A stretch of DNA of 64,000 bases from Trichoplax sp. H2. Its lineage: Eukaryota; Placozoa; Uniplacotomia; Trichoplacea. The notes under the pieces were generated by a model. The model saw only the letters and a program-made list of their open reading frames with translations, was not told the DNA's origin and did not search any database. Below, piece after piece: positions 44,476-56,540 of the stretch. Where the stretch lies: assembly GCA_003344405.1 (NCBI GenBank), contig NOWV01000138.1:124001-188000 (forward strand), read 5' to 3'. Position numbers and translations under genes: made by a program. Within the stretch, counting starts at the first letter, position 1. Each line of letters starts with the position of its first letter.

Positions 44476-47400
44476 TTTTTACGACAAGAAGTTTGACGCT
44501 GATATCCTTTGAATATTAATTCAACGCAGTCCTATAGGACATGGATTGATTTTAAGAATATACTTGCACAATGGCATTTACAGACATGTAGAACGGTATA
44601 GTATCATTTGGTGAAGTATTTTGTACGCATATACCTAAAATTTTAGTAATACTTGCACAGATCATTACCCATGTCTTAATTCTACTATCGGAAAACATAT
44701 TCATTCCTAATCATGCTACTATCGACAGTAAAATATGGTCAATGATCTGTCATAAAATGAATGTTAACTATCGCATCACAATATCACATCTTACTCTTGT
44801 CAATTTTAGGTCATCATGGAGAACGATCGCACTATTAAAAATGTTGTGTGATTAATCTTCACGTCTGTACGCGATTGACTAAATGACTAAATTAATCAAT
44901 CAGCTGTGAGGACTGTGCTTTCAGTATGAGCCTGCATGGCTAGCATTTCTGTAACTTGGCTCCTATGACGTCGCATGCAGCTGTCCCTTACTTTCATATT
45001 TTGAGCTGGAAAGTTTACTTATGGCTAATGATAGTATTATTAAAGCTCTTAACTTAAAGCTATTAATTTTAAATGGATCAAGAAACAATGATAGCACCAA
45101 TATTAGCGAGATTTCTAAAAGCAAAGGGCACTACAAACTATAGAATATTTAAATTTTCTAATTTAAAGTATGACAGTTTTAAAATCTTCGACGATGTTAA
45201 ATTATAATATAATTTAAGGTATTAATTATATCTAGTAGATCTCTAGTATGATGATGTTTAGGTCTGTGAGTAGCACATGAGCTAATAAACAAAATTTATT
45301 TGCACTATCAAGGTAATAGTTATCCCATAAATATCAAGATACTGGAAAAACAGAATACTACGATTACGCAGGATAGAATAATCCAGCGATTGTGTTAGAA
45401 ACTACGGTATCGGGTGGTTATCCCCTGCTCAAATAAAATAATAGTATAATCTAATTTGTAATGTTTACGATAACTCCAAATTTTAAAAGGGATCTTGAAC
45501 GTATGTATATGTTAGCTTGACTGGTAAACAGGAATTGCAAGTTAATATTGCGTTTATATTCTAACAAATTGATATACGGTGATACAGTATTAGTATTCAG
45601 AGTATGATGCTATCCTGTTTACCTTCGAGAGGCATCGAGACAGTCAAATTTATCGAATAGTTCCCTACATACTAGCTATGGTAAAGTAATTAAATATTGC
45701 TACAGCCCTGTTATCGATATCCAGCCATTAATTTACAATTACTTATAAGCTATATTAACATATTATTATGAGGGCAGAATTATTATCCCTTAACCAAAGG
45801 TCATCATTTCAAACTTGTTTAAAGGCATTGAATTTGCAAATATTAAACGTAGAAAGAAATATTCAATTCTATCGGTACGTGCCGAACATATAATAGAGTG
45901 AGTATTCACACGTTAATATTAAGACAACATATTTAAATTGTCTCTTCTGGATAAAATTATGAATTTGTTATTGATTATATTTACTCAATGCACGCCGTTA
46001 TCATATGGGACGCATTGCTTGAGGAAGCATTTTCTGCTGGGGTCAATATAAAGTTCAGTTTAATGCGCTGTTGATCATAATTTTTGTATCATATGTTTCT
46101 TAGCCAATCATATCATATACTGTGATCTGAAGTACATGCTAATTAAAATTATTCCTACACAGTTTTAATCATTTTCTGCTTCTCTTGATCTCGTTGACAA
46201 GTCAATCAGGATTGTCCATAGGTAGGTGAAATCCTTGGTAGTCGATTAGTTTTTCAAAGTGTTGCGTGCTAAATTCTCACCATGCACATTAAACTTGATT
46301 CTCACCTTATAATGATAGATTAGATTAAATTTCATTTTAACAATGTTGCAAAGATCAGGTTTGGTCCTAAATTGATCCTCAAATATATTAAATATCCCAT
46401 AAATTATATTTACCTTTGACCACTACAGTTGTGGCACTCTCAATAGTCGATGATTTTTGCCTTTAAGAGAAAATATTTTAATTCTATGCCAAGAGACTCT
46501 TTCATCGTACTTTAGTTTTTCCTTAGCAATTCATGTTATTTGCCACGCTTATGACTATTTTTCTAAGAGATTGTACAATTTACCTGTCTTATTATTTGCT
46601 GCACTCATAACTTTCTCTAAAAAACTTTATATTTTTCCTGTTACACTTATAATTATTTCCTCTCAAGATTCTGCATTTTATAATGTGTTCAAAGAAATGA
46701 AAATTCACATCTGCTATAATCAGTAACTACAGTATACTGTTAAAATTTATCCAAAATCTGTTGCAAATAATAACCAAAAAATTAAAAGATGACAATCATT
46801 TCTTAAATTAGACGCGTATCTGTATGCACTCCGATGCACCTATGGATACTCATGATATATCTTGTCTGCGAACCTTCATGCGGTGCCTTTGTTAAATGCT
46901 AGTATAATACTTTGATCTTATAATTACATCAACACAAACACAGTACTTATAATAGCAGTTGCTAGCACTTAAATATATTTAAGTCGACTAATAGCTATTC
47001 TTATACCTAACAGTACCGCTAATAAAGTGTTATAAGCTTAGACGGATCTTATGTTCTCATTTTCCATATGTGAGTGAATTGCAACCAGTTAATTTTTTTT
47101 AGCTGTATTTCTCATCAGTTTAAAACTAATTACTATCATCACGTCAGAAATTAATTAGTAATAATCTTACGATACGAAAACTTTCATGCATCAGCGTGTC
47201 TTCCTTTTAAATTTTACGGTCAGCTAATTCCTATGACGTGTATTTACGTATTTGCCACAAATGCAAGACCAATAACTGTTATCCATTTTAAGGAAAGATC
47301 AGTAAATGTTATGCAATTTAAATATTTCTATACTTATCTGCATCTCGGTTTTCTTGCATATTTCCCAATTAGCAAAGTCTTAAAAATTGTCTATTGATAT

Positions 47401-47818
47401 TTACTACTAATGCAAAGCTGGTTAATGTCGTCGAGCTAGGAAACGATTTAAAAGTACCTTGAGTGCAGCGCCTACACTTTCCCATATGTTTCTCAACCAA
47501 TCCAACTTTATAATGCATATCTGAAATTGTCACTCGTAGCACAGCACTCTAACGTATACCCGGGATAGCTCCATCTTCAGAGATTGAATGATTCTTTAGC
47601 AATAATTAGATTGCTATTTATAAATGCCTTCTCTTTTATCCACATACTTAAGAACCAGCAACATTTACGTAATACATAACTGACTATGCCATTCATTAAT
47701 GCAGCGTTAGTTGCTTAGCAGTATATTAAGTACATAGGTATAACAGCATCCAAAAGCCATGTAGCCACATACCGGTACGCGTTATAATAATTAACCTCGA
47801 ATTTGCAATTTCTCTTTT
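44476..47818. other. Intergenic region before the GH13 gene
   Basis: No supported gene. A hydrophobic 89-codon frame at 46457-46726 overlaps a degenerate internal repeat of about 57 bp and has no ATG start. The last few hundred bases should include the promoter of the gene at 47852; no clear core motif is seen. Confidence 0.45.
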
Positions 47819-47851
47819 ATGATTCTTTGGTTGATACTATTCAAGATCAAA

Positions 47852-49729
47852 ATGGCTGACGTGGCCGCAGTAAAGATTGAGGACGGAACATTGGATACGG
47901 AAGAAGCTGCGTACCGCAACAGAAGAAGACGATGCTATGTTTTCGTCTTCCTCTTAATTTGTATCATTGGAGCTGCAATCCTGTTATTGGTTGCTTTCAC
48001 GACTGGACCTAGCAATAGCTTGAAGACTAATTTACGTGGAAGGGAATTTACCTACCACCCAACATGTGATCAAAACTTACAATGGTGGCAAACCAGCATT
48101 ATCTATCAAATTTACCCTCGATCATTCCAAGACAGTAATAACGATGGTGTTGGCGATTTGAAAGGGATTGAACAACGTTTAAGCCATTTCAAAGACATTC
48201 ATGTTGATGCAGTGTGGTTAAGTCCTATGTTTAAATCACCGATGAAAGATTTCGGTTATGATGTGTCCGATTATACGGATGTCGATCCTATTTTTGGTAA
48301 CATGGCTGATTTCGATAGTTTATTAGCTGCTATGCAAAAGCAAGGAATTAAATTAATTCTTGATTTCGTACCCAATCATTCATCTGACCAACATGAATGG
48401 TTTATTGAAAGTAGATCGAGTTTAAATAATCCTAAACGTCAATGGTACATGTGGGCAGAACCGAAAGGTATGGATGCCGATAATAACCCTATTCCACCCA
48501 ATAATTGGATATCCGTTTTCAGTGGCTCTATGTGGGAATTCGATAACAAGACAAATCAATTTTATTTACATCAATTTTTAGTTGAACAGCCCGATTTAAA
48601 TTATACTAATCCTGAAGTTGTTGAAGCATCAAAGAATGTATTAAGATTTTGGCTAAATAAAGGTGTTGATGGCTTCCGTATTGATGCCATTAAGCATGTT
48701 TATGAAAATCCTAAATTACCTGATGAAGTCCCAGATCCGAATTACCGTCCTGGTGTTGATGCACCTTACAGCTCGTTGATCCATAATGAAACCACTGATT
48801 TCCCACCATTACACTGGTTAAATCGCCAATGGCGTTCTGTATTTGATGAGTACTCTAAAACCAAGCCAAGATTTGCTGTTGGCGAAGCTTATGATCCCAT
48901 TGATATCATCATGTTATATTATGGTACCCAACAACAGCCAGAATTTCATTTCCCATTCAACTTTTTCTTACTCACATTGCCTAAATGGACAGGTAATACA
49001 TTAAATCAAACAGTCCATGACTGGATGTCTAAAATGCCAGCATGCGGTTGGCCTAACTGGGTGGTAGGTAATCACGATAACCATCGTATCTCCAATCGTC
49101 GTGGTCCTAAATTAGTTAAAGCTGTCAATGCTGTCAATTTGCTCTTGCCTGGTACACCAACTACCTACTACGGTGAAGAAATTAATATGCGGAATGTCAA
49201 GATTTCATTAGCTGATACTCAAGATCCTTTTGGCCTACAAAATCCCGACATTTATGAGTCCGTTTCGCGTGATCCTGAGCGAACACCAATGCAATGGGAT
49301 GATAGTCCAAATGCTGGTTTCTCCGCTTCTGGTATTAAAACATGGCTACCTATTGCTGACGACTACAAAAGTGTCAATGTTAAGGTTGAGAAAGCAAATC
49401 CAAATTCTCATCTCAATTTTTATCGTAGCCTAGCAACATTGCGCCAAAGTAGTCCAGCATGGCGTTATCCGAACTACCGAGCTGTCTATGCCGATGATAG
49501 TTTATTCGCATTCTTAAGATTTCACTCAACTGATTCTCATGCTTTCCTTGTCACGGTTAACTTAGGCTCTGCTACAATTACTCGCGATCTCTCCATGGTT
49601 TCTGATGTCGGCACAGTTCGATTAGCGAGTAATCCAGCCCTTACTGGCGAGGTTAATTTACATCAAGTTACCTTGACATCTGGTGAAGTAGTAGTCTATC
49701 AGATTAATCAGTCTAGTGGTGGTCATTAA
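47852..49729 (+). CDS. Type II membrane GH13 alpha-glucosidase / SLC3A1-like protein
   Basis: Single exon, 625 residues from ATG 47852, which has a strong context (AAAATGG); another in-frame ATG lies 11 codons upstream at 47819. The order is: short cytosolic tail with basic RNRRRR (22-27), one membrane span (about 29-51), then an extracellular or luminal GH13 barrel. The barrel starts WWQTSIIYQIYPRSF, with a calcium-type loop DSNNDGVGD (94-102), DFVPNHSS (171-178), nucleophile Asp278 in GVDGFRIDAIKH, acid/base Glu345 in AVGEAYD, and transition-state Asp409 in VVGNHDNHR. All three catalytic acids are present, so hydrolysis of alpha-1,4 glucosides (maltase activity) is expected. The membrane topology matches rBAT/SLC3A1 amino-acid transporter heavy chains, which lack the NHD motif seen here. 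I favour a membrane maltase; a transporter partner role remains possible. Confidence 0.93.
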   Translation: MADVAAVKIEDGTLDTEEAAYRNRRRRCYVFVFLLICIIGAAILLLVAFTTGPSNSLKTNLRGREFTYHPTCDQNLQWWQTSIIYQIYPRSFQDSNNDGVGDLKGIEQRLSHFKDIHVDAVWLSPMFKSPMKDFGYDVSDYTDVDPIFGNMADFDSLLAAMQKQGIKLILDFVPNHSSDQHEWFIESRSSLNNPKRQWYMWAEPKGMDADNNPIPPNNWISVFSGSMWEFDNKTNQFYLHQFLVEQPDLNYTNPEVVEASKNVLRFWLNKGVDGFRIDAIKHVYENPKLPDEVPDPNYRPGVDAPYSSLIHNETTDFPPLHWLNRQWRSVFDEYSKTKPRFAVGEAYDPIDIIMLYYGTQQQPEFHFPFNFFLLTLPKWTGNTLNQTVHDWMSKMPACGWPNWVVGNHDNHRISNRRGPKLVKAVNAVNLLLPGTPTTYYGEEINMRNVKISLADTQDPFGLQNPDIYESVSRDPERTPMQWDDSPNAGFSASGIKTWLPIADDYKSVNVKVEKANPNSHLNFYRSLATLRQSSPAWRYPNYRAVYADDSLFAFLRFHSTDSHAFLVTVNLGSATITRDLSMVSDVGTVRLASNPALTGEVNLHQVTLTSGEVVVYQINQSSGGH

Positions 49730-50269
49730 TTGAATCTTTTGATCCAGCGATGATTTCATCCATCCGTTCTTATTCCTTGCTAAGACTCCATCATTGATGT
49801 GATAGAGTCAGTTTTTCGCTACCTAATATAGATACCTTACCGCAATCATGTTAACTAATTTATTTAATCTATTGGTATGCAATTTTACTTTATTGATTAG
49901 AATTCTACGTACTTATTCAAGTTAGTGTAAGAGTGTGTATGCCTAAATAATGGCTATCGTAGTCATGTGTAGGGGATGATATTGCTGTGTGACTTTTTAT
50001 GTTAAGTCTTGTACTTGTTGCGTCATGTAGATTCTTTCTCTTTTACGTAATTATTTTCTAGTAATAGAATCTATAGCATTCTTCTACCTAGATCCACGAC
50101 TCTTCTCTCAATACATTTAGCAGGCTGGCCTACCTAAACTAGTGAAATTTTGACTAAATATTGAATGGATGATATCTGATAATAAAATTGTTGATATTTG
50201 CCTTTAAATACTTCTAGATGTATACTGAATCATTATGCGTTCAGTGAATTACCTGCTTGCAGCTGGAAT
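49730..50269. other. 3' flank of the GH13 gene
   Basis: No gene or clear repeat. AATAAA-like hexamers occur several hundred bases past the stop (near 50181), so the 3' end cannot be fixed. Confidence 0.35.
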
Positions 50270-51130
50270 GGTGTTTACAATTGTTCAACATCTGTTAAGA
50301 CAAAATCTTTTAAGAATGACACATTTTATATACAGTACACTATATTGATATGTTAACCAACTCTGAGCCTGCAATCTAAGCAAGGTAATTTAAATTAGAG
50401 GGATATTCAATGGTAATGATATTTGCAATTTAAAAATGTCAGTTGAGATAGAATGGTTCTAAAATAAGGTATTTTCCATTTACTGCTCAGTTACATTGAT
50501 CGACTTTGAAGTATGCAGCCCGTATTAATTTAGATTATAAAAATTAATCAGAGAAAATAATATTTTCAATTTCCCTAAAATTAGGGTAGAGTGATTCTAC
50601 CATAAAGCATTCTGCACGTACCATATTGAAGTAATGGTTGATTTGAGCAAGCAATAAGTTGTTCAGCAAATTCGATTAAAAATAAACTTTAAAAGCAATA
50701 CTATTTATGATTAGATTACATCAATGAGAGTAAAATGATTCTACAAATGATTCTGCGTTATTTGCATTTACTGTATCGATAGATTGATTAACTTTGGGTA
50801 TGGAATCAATAGTGTTTTAGATTGGAAGGATGATATTCAAAGGTAGTGATTTTTTTGCGATTAGGAAATATCAGTTAAGGCAAAATTATTCTCGATTAAC
50901 GTACTTTGCACCCGCCGTTTTGATACTATACATATATTGATCCTTATTAAAAATATATACATGCAGGATCTACAGCAATTTGCAACAAAATAGCATTCAT
51001 TAATAGTTGCAATTGAAACAAAGTCAAACTGGGCAGAATTATTCTTATACAACATATTTTACATGTACTCTACTGATACATTGATTGACTTTGAGACTCC
51101 ATCTACAAAAACTTAGAGCAGGAAAAGTAT
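50270..51130. repeat. Old, degenerate tandem repeat
   Basis: Diverged units of roughly 150-230 bp recur. They share words such as 'gatattcaa..gtaatgat', 'cagttgagatagaatggttct' / 'cagttaaggcaaaattattct', 'catttactg' and 'attgattgactttgag'. Similarity is low enough that unit limits are uncertain. Confidence 0.5.
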
Positions 51131-52435
51131 TCAGAGCTTGTAAGTCAGTAGATCATCAATTATTTTGCAATATGTACGTGGTAGAATACGTTAACTGAAG
51201 ACTCAGTAATATGCCGACATAGTTAAAATGCACAATCCGGCAATTTACTGTAAATGTTTAGCTTGCTACCAATGTATGCGCAAATTTGTATACGAGATGG
51301 AAATTTTTGAATAGCAGTCTCGTGCATTATTAAATTATCATTAAGAAATTGGACTATGGGATAAGATTTGATATAAAAATGAATGAATTATTGTATCTAG
51401 TAATTTCATGGAATACCTACGGGTATATTGATTATAAATTGGATCCATACATATTTTCTAGATAACTTTATCCCAATAAAAAGTATCATAGCTTTTAATA
51501 GATGAAAACTATGAACTAACACAGCTACTTACTCTTTAACAATTACAGCTGGTGACATTGATCATTGCTATTATGTTGAGCATAATGATAATAAAAGTTC
51601 TTATAACGAGAAAAATTGCATTCGATATTGTACACTATAAAAGAAGACAATACTATGGGGAATCGGTATACGTTATTGAAGTACTTTCTTTATTACTTTG
51701 TTTCATCATAAAATAGTTGCTTTATGATATGGAACATTGGGTAGTAGTTTATATTTAAGAAAGAAATTTAATATTTTACTTTGGCGTATTAATATTTAAT
51801 AATACTATAAATGAATTTTTAATTTTCGGAGAAAATTGTTCTATTTATTATTGCTGATGTACAGCAAGTCAACTTTTATTAGTTTCTATGTTATGTACAT
51901 TTTATTAATTGTTGCTATCGTTGACTAATTTTTTCCCCACATGTAACCCATCTAACGGATATGATCACTGATTGCAATTTTATTATAAACAAAAATCATA
52001 GTGATGATATTTATTGCATAGATAGAAGCATTGCTTGTAGGATTAGACGCAGTTAGTTTCATTTTCAAGTTTTGGATTGAAAACTTTAAGAATAGAGTTT
52101 TGTTTCAGTAAAAGCAAGCCCATCCTTTCGTTAGGAAGAAAATGAGTTTGGCTGACATAATAATTTCTATTCCTTTCCTTTGAGCGAAGAGGCAATGTTT
52201 GATAAACAATCTTTGTCATAGTAACGAAACACAATCTACTTTAATGAATATCATAAAATTTATATCAAATTAAAAGACCTCAATATTATTGAAATGATTA
52301 ATTTATAATTGTAGAAATATCGATACTCAAAAAATTTATACGTAGTATAAAATATTAAAATAGTTAATCTACTTTATTTAAGCATCGCATAATATGAATG
52401 TACTACATGGAAGGTTGTCTTTATTTGACGATCAC
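51131..52435. other. Non-coding stretch, nothing secure
   Basis: AT-rich, no open frame above 63 codons, no clear repeat. Confidence 0.4.
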
Positions 52436-52437
52436 TG

Positions 52438-52905
52438 TTATTAACCGAAAGTATTAATAAACGGTTCATGTATAAACTCTTACTAGGTTTGATATTACGT
52501 CTGGTTGCTTCTCAAGCTGTGTTTTTGCTTAATGAAAAATAGGCATAAAAGAACAATTCGTTAAGATAGTTAATAATTAATTAATGTATGCCTAGTTAAG
52601 TAAGTGATCTATGTTATAGAAAATACTTTGTTGATATTAGATGGAAGGGTCATATGGAAACAATGTAGCAAGTGAAAGGTATTAGCTGTCTTAGCATAAT
52701 GATCATTGATATTAAGCAAAGATATTGATCAAAGGTTCATTATATTAATCCAAGATATATTTTACATTGTATGCGATTACTTTTTAGGCTGTCTGGCTGT
52801 AGTTTTTAGCTAACGAAAAGAGCAGAATGGAAGATTAGTCAGTCGAGATAGTTCATAATTAATAAATATTTACATAGTTAAGTAAGTGATCTATGCTTAC
52901 AATAA
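52438..52905. repeat. Two diverged copies of a ~275-bp unit
   Basis: 'agttaagtaagtgatctatg' occurs at 52594 and 52876. Preceding blocks also correspond in order: 'ggttcat' at 52463 and 52734, and a GGTTG/GGCTG...TTTTTGCT/TTTTTAGCT stretch. Diverged two-copy duplication. Confidence 0.6.
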
Positions 52906-55365
52906 TGAATGTAAGATATAACATAGTAAGCACTGTGGCATAAATACTATTCAAATATATTTGCAATGACTCTGTTATGTGAATGCTTGCCTAATTTTAA
53001 TAATGGATTAAAAATTGGACGTGATAATCTTGCAATACACCTATAAAATAATGGATTAAGTGTTTACTATAAAATGTCTTTTTAAATTGAGTCAAGATCC
53101 AGGACTTCTATAGTTGCTAATATTCATCGACATTAATTAAATGTGCCACAACGATTTTATTTATATATATAGTAAAGTTAATGTTAGGTCATCAGTGGTA
53201 TCTATAATACGAGATGAAGGTCGAAAGCTAGTACTTTGGTGAACGATTTGAATACTAGGTGCCTTATGCATGCTATTATTTTTAGGAGATAAAGTTTTTT
53301 TACTGTAAACTCTTGATGATCAAACCGCAATAGTAGGTTAACCGTTGCATTTCCTCGCTCGTGATACTTTGTGAAACTGGTTTATTGAGTATGATATTTC
53401 AGTTTATGCTGGGCAATCTATGCTACAATAATTTATTGCCTAGAGCATATAGCATGCAAATTCAGTTAGCAGGAGATCACATCGATTAATTGGAGGTGAT
53501 GCAAGTGCACCAAATGCCATTCTTAAATGCATATCGATAGTAGAGCGCTATGTTATAATCAGCATTCAATACATTAAGTAATGTGTTAGCAATCACTGAT
53601 TTGCAGAGATCGTCTTTGTAATAAAGTACTTATATCTGCCATGGAATGATCATATGCATTGAATCAGGGTAGTAAAATGCATTTAATGCTAGTTTCCAGT
53701 GTATACCTGCAGTCAGATTTACTCGTATGACAAGTCCACGATATGTAGGCTACGAATAATCTTTAAGTGCTGGTATAAAATTTTGTAGAAATGAAATACA
53801 CAGTAGAGTGCTTATCATCAAGAGATCGCAAGAATTAATTCAAAGTGATATAAATGCATGCCTATAATAAGGTTTTATGGTAAGTATTCGGTAAGTAACC
53901 CGTTAGGGGTCCCTAGTTTTACTTGTTCTAAAATCTTAGAGAGATCGACCATGTCACTAGGTGTTCATTTCTGCTATCAGGCAATCAATGGATTATAATT
54001 AACTTAAGTTGATATCAATCCTTCCATTCTAGTCTTGTTTTAGTCAAGTTTATGGCAAATGTTCGATAAGTGGTGAGCTAGTGCCTATTTGCTAATTACC
54101 ATATAGAATTTTATGGAAAAAGACCATATGTTACAGTTCAAAAAATATGATAACTTCTAATCATCGCTTATGACGTATCTTTTAACGATTGTATTTATAT
54201 ACTTGCTATAAACACTGAATAGTCCTACTATATTATATGCTGTACCGGTAAATTTTTTGTACGTAAATTAAAATATAGAGCTGCGTTTACTTGTATATAC
54301 TTTATATTCATGTTTATGACTAAAATAAAAGGATGATGACAGTACGAAATACCATGAGTACTTACAACTATTAAGAACCACTAGCATATCAAGATTTACG
54401 GGTAAAGTAGCGTTATCAATATACTTATTAGATATAGTTGAGCATGTAACCGAGTACATGAGTGTTGTAAAGGAGTAGATATGATGTTGAGATAGTAATT
54501 ATAGCAGACGTTAGCATATGCTATAAATTTGTTCATTATACTGATTTACGGAATGCAGTTGGAGCTAGATTCTACTTGTTAGCATAATAAACCGCGATGC
54601 TGTATGCCCTATACTTTCCTCCCTTTATTGCTTAGCTTGATACCTTCCTGATATACTAGCTAAAATTGCAATAGAAATTGTTTATAGGAACATCATTACT
54701 GCACTCATAATGTAGTAGCAGGTTGCTCAGTTTGTGTTCGTAAAGCAGTAGTTTCAGGCCACTGACTACTTGACTAGTAGAAGGTTTTAATGCTTATGTT
54801 ATTTAGTAAATTAATAAACCAGCACCATACAATTATCCTTCACTTATAACGGCAATGCGTTATTTGCATAATAATTGCGCTATCACGTTGGCATTGGACG
54901 GATTCTTTTATGCCAATTTAGCCAAGCTGCCAATCTGCTTGGGCAATTTCTACCTGCATGCAGCTCTATTGTGATTCATAAAGGCAGGATAAAATGGGAG
55001 GCTAAAATCGTCAGCGATGATCAAGGTCGTCAAGCATCTTTTTATTGAAGAGTTAACCTACTGGAGGCGGGGTATAAAAAAATCAATAAACAGAATCGTT
55101 GATTGAATTGGACAAATGATTGAAGTAAAAATTGAAGGCAATATCGCATTTTGGACTGTATAAAAGCAGGATAAAGTTATGGCAGAATTTAGATTGATAG
55201 CATTTAATGTTGATAGATCAGGCTGGTTTAACCAATAGAGTGATTCATGGATGTACATATCGATAAATTGTATAGCCTAATTATCAATAGCAATCTTTAT
55301 TTTAACGATGTAGTCAATGGGAGAGAGAAAGACTGTAGAGAATATCATTTTATTCTTAACTCGAT
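52906..55365. other. Non-coding stretch, nothing secure
   Basis: No open frame above 66 codons on either strand and no array recognised. Confidence 0.4.
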
Positions 55366-55369
55366 CAGT

Positions 55370-56540
55370 TAAGTACTAATAGTGGTCGTCTGTAGTCTAG
55401 ATTGCAATTGATCGTCAGCTCTATTGATCAGTGATTCATCACTAACTTGATCCGTTAACAGCAGTAATCCTTGTGATAGTCTATGTTGCAAAGTAATTTA
55501 TTGTCAGCTCTATCCATCACTAACTTGATCCGTTCACTACAGTAATCCTTGTGGTAGTTTATGATCTATGTTGTAAAGTAATTGGTCGTCAGCTCTATCG
55601 ATCAATGATCCGTTAACTACAGCAACCCTTTTGGTAATTTATGGTTTATATTGCAAAGTAATTTGTCATTAAACTCTATCGATCAAAGATCCAGAACGAA
55701 CTTGATCTGTTCACTACAGTAATCCTTGCGGTAGTTTATGGTCTCTATTGCACAGTAATTTGTTGTCGACTGTATGGATCAATGATCCATAACGAACTAG
55801 ATCCTTTAACTACAGTAATCCTTGCGGTAGACTACGTTGTAAAGTAATTTGTTGTTAAACTCTGTCGATCAATGATCCATAACAAACTTAATCCGTTAAC
55901 TACAGTAATCCTTGCAGTAGTCTACGTTGTAAAGTAATTCGTCGTTAGCTTTATCAATCAACTACGAGTATTTATCATTCGATCCGCTAACTGCAGCAAT
56001 GCTTGCGGTAGTCTATGTCGCAAAGTAATTCGTCTTGAGCTTGATCGATCAGTAATCTCTAACTGGGTCGGTTAACTTAATGCTTGCTGTAGAGTCCATT
56101 TAACAAAGTAATTGATCATTAGCTTGATCGATCTACTTTCCACAAGTTGATCAGTTCACTATTACTTACAGTACTCTACATCGCAAAGTAATTGGTCGTG
56201 ATCTTGATCGATCAATTATCTCTAACTTGGTCGATTAACTTAATGCTTGCTGTAGAGTCTGTTTCGCAAAGTAATTAATCATTAACTTGATCGATTTGCT
56301 TTCCATAAGTTGATCAGTTCACTATTACTAGCAGTACTCTACATCGCAAAGTAATTGGTCGTGAGCTTGATCGATCAGTTATCTCTAACTTGGTCGATTA
56401 ACATAATGCTTGCTGCAGAGTCCATTTTGCAAAGTAATTGATCATTAACTTGATCGATTTGCTTTCCATAAGTTGATCAGTTCACTATTACTTACAGTAC
56501 TCGACATCGCAAAGTCATTCGTCGTGAGCTTTAGCGATGT
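55370..56540. repeat. Minisatellite array, ~13 units of 80-97 bp
   Basis: The word 'aaagtaatt' (or one-base variants) marks units at about 55490, 55575, 55655, 55752, 55841, 55931, 56022, 56105, 56185, 56268, 56348, 56431 and 56512. Units carry GATCGATC-type sites, 'acttgatccgttaac' and 'cagtaatccttg'. From about 56022 two unit types alternate, giving a higher-order period near 163 bp. Confidence 0.92.

Noticed and set aside
46457-46726. 89-codon hydrophobic frame
   Set aside because: No ATG start; it overlaps a ~57-bp degenerate internal repeat, which explains the open frame.
47819-47851. Upstream ATG as the start of the GH13 protein
   Set aside because: The ATG at 47852 has a better context and gives the usual short acidic cytosolic tail; the 11-residue extension is hydrophobic and looks like 5' leader.
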